Below, piece after piece: positions 29,662 through 37,350 of a stretch of DNA of 64,000 nucleotides. Within the stretch, counting starts at the first letter, position 1. Each line of letters starts with the position of its first letter. The stretch spans positions 213,633 to 277,632 of the forward strand of contig NZ_JASISR010000001.1 in the NCBI RefSeq assembly GCF_030063245.1. The letters run 5' to 3'. The DNA is from Paenarthrobacter sp. PH39-S1. Lineage in GTDB: Bacteria; Actinomycetota; Actinomycetes; Actinomycetales; Micrococcaceae. The position numbers and the translations under genes are program-made. The notes beneath the pieces are model-generated. The model saw only the letters and a list, made by a program, of their open reading frames with translations. It did not search any database and was not told the DNA's origin.

Positions 29662-30282
29662 GTGACCACACCAGCCCCCACATCCGCATCCGATTCGGGA
29701 CGTGTCCCCACGGCTGAGGATCTGAACACCCTAAGCCGCCAGCTTAACCGCCCGGTCCGCGACGTCGTCGAAATACCGGCCCGCTGTGTCTGCGGTAACC
29801 CACTGGTGGCCGCCACCGCTCCACGGCTCAGTAATGGAATCCCCTTTCCGACGACGTATTATCTGACCCACCCCGTGATTACGGCCGCCGTCTCGCGGCT
29901 TGAGGCCGCAGGCCTGATGAACCGGATGAGCGAGCGGCTTCTGGCCGAGCCCGGACTGGCGGCAGCCTACCGCAGCGCGCATGAGGCTTATCTGCAGGCT
30001 CGGGCGGAAATCGGCGCACGGGCCGGTACCGGTCCCGTCCCCGAGATCGACGGCATCTCGGCCGGCGGCATGCCCACCCGGGTGAAGTGCCTGCATGTCC
30101 TGGTGGGCCATGCCTTGGCTGCCGGCCCCGGCGTCAACCCGTTGGGCGATGAGACTATCGAGGGGATAGTCGAATGGTGGACCCGGGACCGCTGCTACTG
30201 CGTCGGTGCCTGGGACACGGAGAGTCCCGTTCCGGCCCGGGACCTGAGCCGGCATGTTAAACACATGCACCAGACACCGTAA
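29662..30282 (+). CDS. DUF501 domain-containing protein
   Basis: A 206-residue soluble protein of unknown function. The DUF501 pattern is visible in RQLNRPVRDVVEIPARCVCG and AAGLMNRMSERLL, with PFPTTYYLTHP and the late RVKCLHVLVGHALAAG-x-NPLGDE region. The first two cysteines (CVCG) and later CLH and CYC hint at metal binding, which is inference. GTG 29662 has AGGAAGGACG upstream. It always sits between divIC and ppx in relatives, which suggests co-expression. Confidence 0.88.
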   Translation: MTTPAPTSASDSGRVPTAEDLNTLSRQLNRPVRDVVEIPARCVCGNPLVAATAPRLSNGIPFPTTYYLTHPVITAAVSRLEAAGLMNRMSERLLAEPGLAAAYRSAHEAYLQARAEIGARAGTGPVPEIDGISAGGMPTRVKCLHVLVGHALAAGPGVNPLGDETIEGIVEWWTRDRCYCVGAWDTESPVPARDLSRHVKHMHQTP

Positions 30283-30355
30283 TGTCCCCGCCCCGGACGA
30301 ACACGGGCTAACGTGGGCCTCTCCGGCCAATGAACTGCGCCAAGAAAGGTCTCCC

Positions 30356-31297
30356 ATGCGTGTAGCCGCCATTGATTGCGGAACGAATTCGATCCGCCTG
30401 TTAATTGCCGATAACGACGACGGCGTCCTTACGGATGTGCACCGTGAAATGCGGGTGGTCCGGCTGGGACAGGGAGTGGATGCGACCTGCAGGCTGACGG
30501 AGGAGGCGCTGGCGCGGACCTTCGCCGCCACGGAGGACTATGCGGAGCTGATCAGGACCCATGGGGCACAGCGCGTGCGGTTCGTGGCCACCTCAGCGAC
30601 CCGGGACGCGCAGAACCGGCAGGTCTTCATCGACGGAATCCGCGCCCGACTCGGAGTTGAACCGGAAGTGGTGAGCGGCGACGAAGAAGCGGCCCTGTCG
30701 TTCGCAGGTGCGGCCAGCGTGCTGCCCGGCCTGGGCCTGCCGCTGGCGCTCGTGGTGGATCTTGGTGGCGGAAGCACTGAATTTGTGGCCGGAAACTCCG
30801 CGGGTGTCCAGGCCGGAATCAGCACAAATATGGGCTGCGTGCGCTTCACCGAGCGGTACCTGCTCAGTGATCCGCCGACGGCTGCCGAGATCACCGCGGC
30901 AGAGGCCGAAATCGAGGACAATATCTCCGCCGTGCTGGCCACCGTACCGCTGGCGGAGGTGGACAGCCTGGTCGGCGTGGCCGGGTCGGTGACCACCATC
31001 ACGGCGCAGGCTCTGAACCTGCCCGGTTACGACCGCGGGCAGATCCACGGTGCCGTTCTGCCGGCAGCCCAGATCATCCGGGCCTGCACGGATCTGCTCC
31101 AGATGACGCGCGCACAGCGTCAGGCACTGCCGTTTATGCATCCGGGCAGGGTGGATGTCATTGGTGCCGGTGCGCTGATCTGGCGGACGGTGGTCGCCAG
31201 GCTCGGTGTCCTCACCGCGGGGCGGGTCGACTCGGTTACGGCGAGTGAACACGATATTCTGGACGGCATAGCGTTGGGGATCTCCCGGCAGGACTAG
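30356..31297 (+). CDS. ppx: Ppx/GppA-type exopolyphosphatase / pppGpp phosphohydrolase
   Basis: A 313-residue member of the actin-like ASKHA phosphatase family. MRVAAIDCGTNSIRLLIAD is the phosphate 1 motif, VRFVATSATRDA and VVDLGGGSTEFV are the next motifs and GVAGSVTTITAQAL closes the site. It hydrolyses polyphosphate or pppGpp; which is preferred cannot be told. This is the short form without a C-terminal HD domain. ATG 30356 has GAAAGGT upstream. A rare TTA codon occurs at about codon 15. Confidence 0.92.
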   Translation: MRVAAIDCGTNSIRLLIADNDDGVLTDVHREMRVVRLGQGVDATCRLTEEALARTFAATEDYAELIRTHGAQRVRFVATSATRDAQNRQVFIDGIRARLGVEPEVVSGDEEAALSFAGAASVLPGLGLPLALVVDLGGGSTEFVAGNSAGVQAGISTNMGCVRFTERYLLSDPPTAAEITAAEAEIEDNISAVLATVPLAEVDSLVGVAGSVTTITAQALNLPGYDRGQIHGAVLPAAQIIRACTDLLQMTRAQRQALPFMHPGRVDVIGAGALIWRTVVARLGVLTAGRVDSVTASEHDILDGIALGISRQD

Positions 31298-31298
31298 G

Positions 31299-31336
31299 CT
31301 CTTCAGCCGTGGCCACCGGTGGCCACGGCTGAAGAG
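31299..31336. terminator. 38-base perfect palindrome after ppx
   Basis: The arms CTCTTCAGCCGTGGCCACC and GGTGGCCACGGCTGAAGAG are exactly complementary across 31299-31336 with no loop. It starts right after the ppx stop and probably terminates transcription. Confidence 0.75.
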
Positions 31337-31381
31337 GTCAACACCGATGTGGTCGGCACTGACGAGGATGACGGGAAATAG

Positions 31382-32848
31382 ATGCAGCTACCAACGATGC
31401 TGCGGCCCGCAGCCGCGGTCTTGCTCACGCTTGCCGTCTTCGCGGGAATGTCAATGGCGGGACTTGCCACAGCCTCGCCGGCAAGCGCCGACGACATCCG
31501 CAACCGCGAGTACTGGCTCGACACGTACGGCATCACCAAGGCCTGGGATGTCTCCAAGGGCGCTGGTGTTAAGGTTGCCGTCATCGACAGCGGTATTGAC
31601 GGCACCCATCCGGATCTCAACGGTGCCGTGGTCGGCGGCACCGATGTCTCCGGTTCCGGCGGCGCCGATGGCCAGAAGGGGATCGGCGCTGAGCCGGTGC
31701 ATGGCACGCTGGTGGCCACCCTGTTGGCGGGTCGTGGACATGCGGCGTCCGGTTCGGCGTCGGCCGGTCCCGACGGGAGGCCCATCCCGACTCAAGTAGG
31801 ACCCGGAGACGACGGCGTCATCGGGGTGGCTCCCGAGGCCCAACTGCTGACGGTTTCCGCCTGGCTGGGCAGCACCAACCCATCCGGGAAAAGCGTCGAG
31901 GAACAGATACCCGCTGCCGTGCGCTGGGCAGTGGATAACGGCGCCAAGGTGATCAACATGTCCTTGGGCAGCACCTCGACGGCCTGGCCGCAGAGCTGGG
32001 ACGATGCATTTCTTTATGCCCAGCAAAAGGACGTGGTGATCGTTGCGGCCGCGGGCAACCGGAAGACCGGCAGCGCACAGGTCGGGGCGCCGGCCACCAT
32101 CCCGGGCGTCCTGGCTGTGGCCGGCCTGGACCATGACGGTACGGTCAGCCAGGATTCCTCCTCCCAAGGCATCACCATCGGGGTCTCCGCGCCGGCGGAG
32201 AAGCTGGTGGGCGGTCTGCCCGGCGGCGGGTACGCGGACTGGAGCGGTACGTCGGGGGCGGCACCGATCGTGGCTGGCGTCGCGGCGCTGATCCGGTCCG
32301 AGTTTCCGGACATGTCGGCGGCCCAGGTGATCAACCGGATCGTGACGACTGCCAAGGGGAAAGGCGAGCCGATCCCCAATGCGCTGTACGGTTACGGCTT
32401 GCTCGACGCCGAGGCCGCTGTGACGGCGGATGTTCCGGTCGTGAGCGAAAATCCGTTGGGAAGCATCGCCGACTGGATTCGGGTTCATCGGCGCACCGAG
32501 GCTATCCCTGCGCATACCCCGCCCGGCAGCCCGGGCGCGACATCCGCGCCTGCCCCGGCCCTGCCTGTTCCGACGGTTCCGGTGGCGCTCGCACCGTCGG
32601 AGCTGGACGGTGCACTGCCCGGCACCGTGGTGATCGGCTTCTTGGCATTGTTCCTGGCCATCCTGGCGGGCGGGACCATTCACCTGCTCGTAGCCCGCCG
32701 AGGGCGGGACGCCGCCGACCAGTCTGCCGACCTTACCGCTGACCGGTCCGCCGACCGGTACGGCAGCCCCCCATCGCGCCCAGCCGTGGCCCCAGGGAGC
32801 CGGAAACCCGTGGATTCTCCCGCTGAGAGCGAACCCGGAAACCGTTAG
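31382..32848 (+). CDS. membrane-anchored S8 (subtilisin-like) serine protease
   Basis: A 488-residue secreted protease tethered to the membrane. An N-terminal signal peptide (cleavage probably after ASPASA, ~36) is followed by the S8 domain. The triad is visible as VAVIDSGIDGTHPD (Asp), PVHGTLVATLLAG (His) and SGTSGAAPIVAGVAAL (Ser), with oxyanion Asn in VAAAGNRKTG. A Pro/Ala linker leads to one transmembrane helix (VVIGFLALFLAILAGG) and a charged tail. This topology equals mycosins of type VII secretion, but no ESX genes are nearby, so that role is unsupported. The gene ends inside the Rex-like box. Confidence 0.92.
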   Translation: MQLPTMLRPAAAVLLTLAVFAGMSMAGLATASPASADDIRNREYWLDTYGITKAWDVSKGAGVKVAVIDSGIDGTHPDLNGAVVGGTDVSGSGGADGQKGIGAEPVHGTLVATLLAGRGHAASGSASAGPDGRPIPTQVGPGDDGVIGVAPEAQLLTVSAWLGSTNPSGKSVEEQIPAAVRWAVDNGAKVINMSLGSTSTAWPQSWDDAFLYAQQKDVVIVAAAGNRKTGSAQVGAPATIPGVLAVAGLDHDGTVSQDSSSQGITIGVSAPAEKLVGGLPGGGYADWSGTSGAAPIVAGVAALIRSEFPDMSAAQVINRIVTTAKGKGEPIPNALYGYGLLDAEAAVTADVPVVSENPLGSIADWIRVHRRTEAIPAHTPPGSPGATSAPAPALPVPTVPVALAPSELDGALPGTVVIGFLALFLAILAGGTIHLLVARRGRDAADQSADLTADRSADRYGSPPSRPAVAPGSRKPVDSPAESEPGNR

Positions 32849-32863
32849 TGAATGTTTTCACAA
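32846..32863. promoter_or_regulatory. Rex-type redox operator before ndh
   Basis: TAGTGAA-TGTT-TTCACAA matches the known Rex consensus TTGTGAA-N4-TTCACAA at 13 of 14 fixed positions. It covers the protease stop codon and lies just before the -10 box TACCAT (32871-32876). Rex represses NADH dehydrogenase genes when the NADH/NAD ratio is low in several Gram-positives, so the target makes sense. Confidence 0.65.
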
Positions 32864-32882
32864 AGTCTTGTACCATGGAGGC

Positions 32883-34328
32883 ATGGCTCCTACACCCCAG
32901 TTCCTGGATCGTCCGCGCGTTCTCATAGTCGGCGGCGGCTACGTCGGCCTCTACGTGGCACTGCGTCTGCAGAAGAAGATCGCCAGCGCCGGTGGCATCG
33001 TCACCGTGGTTGATCCGCTGCCCTACATGACGTATCAGCCCTTCCTTCCGGAGGTCGCTGCCGGCACTATCGAGGCCCGCCACGCCGTGGTCTCGCACCG
33101 CAAGCACCTGCGGCAGACCGAGCTCATCCAGGGCTCCGTCACCAGCATCGACCATGAAAACCGCACCGCCGTGGTAGCCCCGGCGGACGGCGGAGAGCAC
33201 TTTGAACTCCCGTACTTCGACGTCGTCGTGGCAGCCGGTTCCATCACCCGGACCTTCCCGATCAACGGCCTGGCGGAAAACGGGATTGGCATGAAAACCA
33301 TCGAAGAGGCCGTTGCCGTCCGCAACCAGGTCCTGGACCGGATCGAAGCGGCCTCCACCGAGACGGATCCGGCCAAGCGTAAGCGCGCCTTGACGTTCGT
33401 CGTCGTCGGCGGCGGTTTTGCCGGCATCGAAACCATCACCGAACTCGAGGACATGGCCCGCACCGCGGCCAAGCAGAACCCGCGGCTGAACGTCGCAGAA
33501 CTTCGGTTCGTGCTGGTTGAGGCGATGGGGCGGATCATGCCCGAGGTCACGCAACCGCAGTCGGAATGGGTCATTGAGCACCTGCGCAGCCGCAACATCG
33601 AGGTTCTGCTCAATACCTCCCTGGCCAGCGCCGTGGACAACCACATGAGCCTGATCAATATGCCGGATAAGACCGTCGCGCAGGAATTTGACGCGGACAC
33701 GCTGATCTGGACCGCAGGAGTGCAGGCAAACCCGATGGTCCGTTCCACCGACTTCCCGATCGATCCGCGCGGACGTGTCCAGGTTGGCGCTGATCTGCGT
33801 GTCACCGGTGAATTCGGGGCGATCAAGAACGCCTGGGCGGCCGGCGACGTCGCCGCCGTTCCGGATCTGACCGGCGGCGGAGTAGCGGGCTTCTGCGTCC
33901 CGAACGCCCAGCACGCACTCCGCCAGGCAAAGCGTCTGGCCAGCAACCTGTGGGCCTCACGCTTTGACAAGCCGCTGACGGATTACAAGCACAAGAGCCT
34001 CGGTGCTGTGGCCGGCTTCGGTGAGTGGAAGGGCGTTGCCAACATTATGGGCGTCGGACTCAAGGGCTGGCCGGCCTGGCTGGCGCACCGCGGCTACCAC
34101 GGCCTGGCGATGCCGACGTTCGAGCGTAAATGGCGCGTCATTTCGGCCTGGTTCATCAGCCTGTTTGTGGGCAGGGACGCCACGGCGCTGCTGGACCTGG
34201 ACCGTCCCCGCGCGGCCTTCCGCGCCGCAGCGGGCCCCGCGCCGAAGCCGGCGGCCAAGCCGGCCGACGCGCCGGCTTCCGCTTCGGCTACGGCCGCGAA
34301 AAACGGGGTCCCGGTCGGGGCCGAGTAA
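32883..34328 (+). CDS. ndh: type II NADH:quinone dehydrogenase (FAD-dependent)
   Basis: A 481-residue peripheral membrane flavoprotein oxidising NADH without proton pumping. RVLIVGGGYVGLYVALRLQ binds FAD, and FVVVGGGFAGIETITELED binds NADH. AWAAGDVAAVPDL is the second FAD contact, and a C-terminal amphipathic stretch near 400-430 should anchor it. A Pro/Ala tail ends the protein. ATG 32883 lies six bases after the TACCAT -10, so the mRNA is probably leaderless; the GGAGG is too close to work. The Rex-like box upstream suggests redox control. Confidence 0.94.
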   Translation: MAPTPQFLDRPRVLIVGGGYVGLYVALRLQKKIASAGGIVTVVDPLPYMTYQPFLPEVAAGTIEARHAVVSHRKHLRQTELIQGSVTSIDHENRTAVVAPADGGEHFELPYFDVVVAAGSITRTFPINGLAENGIGMKTIEEAVAVRNQVLDRIEAASTETDPAKRKRALTFVVVGGGFAGIETITELEDMARTAAKQNPRLNVAELRFVLVEAMGRIMPEVTQPQSEWVIEHLRSRNIEVLLNTSLASAVDNHMSLINMPDKTVAQEFDADTLIWTAGVQANPMVRSTDFPIDPRGRVQVGADLRVTGEFGAIKNAWAAGDVAAVPDLTGGGVAGFCVPNAQHALRQAKRLASNLWASRFDKPLTDYKHKSLGAVAGFGEWKGVANIMGVGLKGWPAWLAHRGYHGLAMPTFERKWRVISAWFISLFVGRDATALLDLDRPRAAFRAAAGPAPKPAAKPADAPASASATAAKNGVPVGAE

Positions 34329-34445
34329 CGCTGGCAGATTTTGGTGCCCGACGGCGCCCTTCCCGGTTCCCGCCGGCGGGCGCCGTTCGCGTTTCGTGAG
34401 CGTGTTTTCCCTCCTGTACAGCGGATCGAGTACGCTGGACGCCGG

Positions 34446-34519
34446 GCCCCAATAGCCCAATCGGCAGAGGCAGCAGACTTAAAATCTGCACAGTCAGGGT
34501 TCGAGTCCCTGTTGGGGCA
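34446..34519 (+). tRNA. tRNA-Leu(UAA) with short variable loop
   Basis: A complete cloverleaf of 74 bases. Acceptor GCCCCAA pairs with TTGGGGC, discriminator A. D stem GCC/GGC, anticodon stem GCAGA/TCTGC with loop CTTAAAA (anticodon TAA at 34480-34482), T stem CAGGG/CCCTG with loop TTCGAGT. The variable region is only five bases, though bacterial leucine tRNAs normally have a long class II arm. The CCA end is not encoded. A Rho-independent terminator follows. Confidence 0.85.
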
Positions 34520-34524
34520 CAATG

Positions 34525-34571
34525 AAAGAGGCTCTTGACCTGCGGCTATGCAGAGCAGGGGCCCTCTTTTT
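34525..34571 (+). terminator. Rho-independent terminator of the tRNA gene
   Basis: AAAGAGG (34525-34531) pairs with CCTCTTT (34563-34569), with an inner CCTGC/GCAG stem, and a run TTTTT at 34567-34571. This is one of the few classic U-run terminators in the window. Confidence 0.75.
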
Positions 34572-34975
34572 GGGGACTTCAATTTGCGAGGTGGCAGGCC
34601 ATTATTCCGCTGCGCGACGCAGGTGGTGGCCACCGCCGGGGAGCGGTCGCTAATCTCCTCCACATCGACCCGGCCACGATAGACGTCGGATTGGCCATTG
34701 AACTCCTGGCCGCCCAGCAGTCTCTCATTGTCGACGCCCAAAGCTCTGGCTACGATTTGTGCCTATTGTTCAGGGATTCCCAATCATATTATTTGGTCCG
34801 GCTCCCAGCCTGGCAATCGGCCGACCCGCGTGGAATCCTGTGAGCAAAGGAACGCGATCGACAGGCGAATCGAGCTCCCGGGCGCAGGGATGGCCGGAAC
34901 TATTTCCCCCGGCGATTCGTCAAACTTGTTAGGCTTAGGTTTGATAACCTGCCCCCGAGTGGAGGACACCGCATC
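34572..34975. other. region between tRNA-Leu and the Bax1 gene
   Basis: No gene is firmly supported. One plus-strand frame ending at 34843 contains NLLHIDPATIDVGLAIELLAA and GYDLCLLFRDSQSYYLVRL. It looks protein-like and the base composition is lower in GC than the neighbours, but it lacks a plausible start with ribosome binding site. It could be a small orphan gene or a remnant of an insertion next to the tRNA. No direct repeat of the tRNA 3' end is seen. Confidence 0.3.
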
Positions 34976-35827
34976 ATGGCTGTCAGCGGAAACCCCGTAT
35001 TTGCCAACAACAAGAATTTCAATCCCAAGCCGGCGTTCCAAGGCCAGCTGCAGAACCAGGGATACCAGGGCGCCGATTACGCGACCAAAGATGCCGGGCT
35101 GAATCCGCAGCAGCTGCAGGACCTGTACAACGCCCCATCGGCCGGTCCCGTGCAGACAGGCCGGATGACGCTCGACGACGTCATCATCAAGACCGTGGGC
35201 ATGCTTGCTCTGGTGCTGGCCGGGGCAGCCGTGGGCTGGATCTTCCCGGTGTTGACCATCCCCGGCATGATTGTCGGCTTGGTGCTCGGTCTGGTGAACT
35301 CGTTCAAGCGTGAACCGTCACCGGCGCTGATGATGCTCTACGCGGCTGCGGAGGGCGTGTTCCTGGGCGGCATCTCCGGTTTCCTTGAGGGCATGTTCCC
35401 GGGCATCGTGGTGCAGGCCGTGCTGGGCACACTGTCCGTTTTCGCCGTGACGCTGCTGCTGTTCAAGAGCGGCAAGGTCCGGGCGACTCCGAAGATGACG
35501 AAGATCTTCATGATAGCCATCGGCGGCTACCTGGTGTTCTCGCTTTTGAACTTCGGCCTAATGATCTTCAACGTCACCGATAGCCCCTGGGGTATCCGGA
35601 GCATGCACATCCCGGGGACCAGCATCCCGTTCGGGCTGGTGCTGGGCCTGCTGGCCATCGGCCTGGCGGCCTTCTCGCTGGTGATGGACTTCACCTCCAT
35701 CCAGGGCGGCGTGCGGAACGGGGTTCCGGCCCAGTACTCCTGGACCGCCGCGTTCGGGCTGACCGTGACGTTGGTCTGGCTGTATGTGGAGATCCTGCGC
35801 TTACTCGCCATCATGCGAAATAATTAG
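34976..35827 (+). CDS. Bax inhibitor-1 / YccA family membrane protein
   Basis: A 283-residue protein with seven hydrophobic helices after a ~65-residue Gln/Asn-rich cytoplasmic N-terminus that ends with RMTLDDVIIKTVGML. The TMBIM pattern AAEGVFLGGISGFLE and the late MDFTSIQGGVRNGVPAQYSW are typical of the actinobacterial group. Relatives act as pH-sensitive calcium leaks or in membrane protein quality control; the bacterial role is not settled. GGAGGAC precedes ATG 34976. Confidence 0.92.
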   Translation: MAVSGNPVFANNKNFNPKPAFQGQLQNQGYQGADYATKDAGLNPQQLQDLYNAPSAGPVQTGRMTLDDVIIKTVGMLALVLAGAAVGWIFPVLTIPGMIVGLVLGLVNSFKREPSPALMMLYAAAEGVFLGGISGFLEGMFPGIVVQAVLGTLSVFAVTLLLFKSGKVRATPKMTKIFMIAIGGYLVFSLLNFGLMIFNVTDSPWGIRSMHIPGTSIPFGLVLGLLAIGLAAFSLVMDFTSIQGGVRNGVPAQYSWTAAFGLTVTLVWLYVEILRLLAIMRNN

Positions 35828-35976
35828 CCGCCGCACGCTGCTGAGACTCAGCGAGGTCCAGGCCGCTGGGGCCACCGATCCCACGGTGGGGAATATTCGG
35901 CGGAGCAGCCCGGCCAGCAGTGGGGCAGCGATCCCGGGCGGCAGCAGCCACCAGCCCCTCCGCAGCCTCCCACCCG

Positions 35977-37224
35977 TTAATTCAACCGCTCCAAGACGAG
36001 TGCCATGCCCTGCCCGCCACCCACACACAGGGTGGTCAAGCCCAAGGTGCCGTCCGTCGTCGCCAGGCCGTTCAGCAGTGTGGTGACCATTCGCACGCCG
36101 GTCATGCCGAAGGGGTGGCCGAGTGCGATGGCCCCGCCGAAGGCGTTGAGCTTGGCCGGGTCGATGCCCAGTTCGCGCCGGCTGGCTATCACCTGCACGG
36201 CAAAGGCTTCGTTCAGCTCCACCAGGTCGATGTCGTTGATACCTAGACCGGCCAGGTTCAGGGCGCGGCGGGTGGCCTCGATCGGGCCCAGACCCATGAT
36301 CTCCGGCGAGAGAGCGCTGACTCCCGTGGACACGATGCGCGCCATTGGCGTGAGCCCCAGTTCGCGGGCCCGGAGGTCGCTCATGACGACGGCGGCAGCG
36401 GCGCCGTCGTTCAATGGGCAGGCGTTGCCCGCGGTGACCGTGCCATCGGGCCGGAAGGCCGGTTGTAGTGAGGCGACGGATTCCATCGTGACGCCAGCGC
36501 GGGGGGAGTCGTCCCGATCGATCACGACGCCGTCGCGCCGGGTGTACGGGGTGATCTCGCGGGCGTAAAAACCACTGGCCACGGCCGACTCGGCTCGGTT
36601 CTGGCTCTGCACACCCCACTGATCCTGCTCATGCCGGCCTATGCGCAGCGAGGTGGCCACGTTCTCCGCTGTCTGGCCCATGGCGAGATAAATGTCCGGC
36701 AGCTCACCGTCCAACCTCGGGTCGGTCCACGTTGTGTTGGCTGCTGCCATCGCAGTTGCGCGGCGGCCGGCGCCGTCGAACCTTGTATTGTGGTTGCCCC
36801 TATCCGTCTCTCCTGCGCCTCTCCAATCGCGGTAACGGGAGACGGATTCGACGCCTGCCGCGACAAAGGCGTGCCCCTCACCGGCACGGATGGCGTGGAA
36901 GGCCATCCGCAGAGTCTGGATGCTGGAGGCGCAGAAGCGGTTAATGGTGGCTGCCGGAACGGTGTCCAGGCCGGCCAGCACACTCACCACGCGGGCCATG
37001 TTGGAGCCGGCTTCCCCGCTGGGCTCGGCACACCCCAGGTAGAGGTCATCGAGCGTAGCCGGATCCAGCTCCGGAACCTTGGTCAGGGCGGCCCCGACCA
37101 TGGCAGCGGCCAGGTCATCCGGGCGCTCGTCTTTGAGGGAGCCCTTAAACGCCCGGCCGATGGGGCCGCGGGCAACGGAGACAATAACCGCTTCTGGAGC
37201 GGACGCAGGCGTGGATGCAGACAT
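35977..37224 (-). CDS. acetyl-CoA C-acetyltransferase (thiolase)
   Basis: A 415-residue thiolase that condenses or cleaves 3-ketoacyl-CoA. NRFCASSIQTLRMA holds the acyl-accepting Cys near residue 96. GAIALGHPFGMTG holds the His and LCVGGGQGMALVLE the second Cys near the end. ELNEAFAVQVI is also conserved. It could act in fatty-acid beta-oxidation or acetoacetyl-CoA formation; no fadB or other beta-oxidation gene is adjacent. It is a single gene with its own upstream repeats, facing the Bax1 gene. Confidence 0.93.
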   Translation of the reverse strand: MSASTPASAPEAVIVSVARGPIGRAFKGSLKDERPDDLAAAMVGAALTKVPELDPATLDDLYLGCAEPSGEAGSNMARVVSVLAGLDTVPAATINRFCASSIQTLRMAFHAIRAGEGHAFVAAGVESVSRYRDWRGAGETDRGNHNTRFDGAGRRATAMAAANTTWTDPRLDGELPDIYLAMGQTAENVATSLRIGRHEQDQWGVQSQNRAESAVASGFYAREITPYTRRDGVVIDRDDSPRAGVTMESVASLQPAFRPDGTVTAGNACPLNDGAAAAVVMSDLRARELGLTPMARIVSTGVSALSPEIMGLGPIEATRRALNLAGLGINDIDLVELNEAFAVQVIASRRELGIDPAKLNAFGGAIALGHPFGMTGVRMVTTLLNGLATTDGTLGLTTLCVGGGQGMALVLERLN

Positions 37225-37254
37225 GACTCCATTGTGGACGTGATTACCGTCTCA

Positions 37255-37327
37255 CTCAAACGCCTGACCTTCCTCAAACGCCCGATCTCAAACGCTGTCG
37301 TGCTCAAACACCGCCTCACGCAAACGC
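37255..37327. repeat. repeated CTCAAACGC boxes upstream of the thiolase gene
   Basis: CTCAAACGC occurs at 37255, 37273 and 37287, CTCAAACAC at 37303 and a weaker ACGCAAACGC at about 37318. Read on the minus strand these are GCGTTTGAG boxes 14-18 bases apart just before the thiolase start. They might be regulator sites. Confidence 0.6.
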
Positions 37328-37350
37328 TGTCTTCCTAGGCGCTGGGGGCA

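Noticed and set aside
31382..32848. Mycosin of a type VII secretion system
   Set aside because: Topology matches, but no EccB-E, EsxA/B or WXG genes are nearby; it is kept as a generic anchored subtilase.
34446..34519. Attachment site of an integrated element at the tRNA
   Set aside because: No repeat of the tRNA 3' end and no integrase gene are found in the window.
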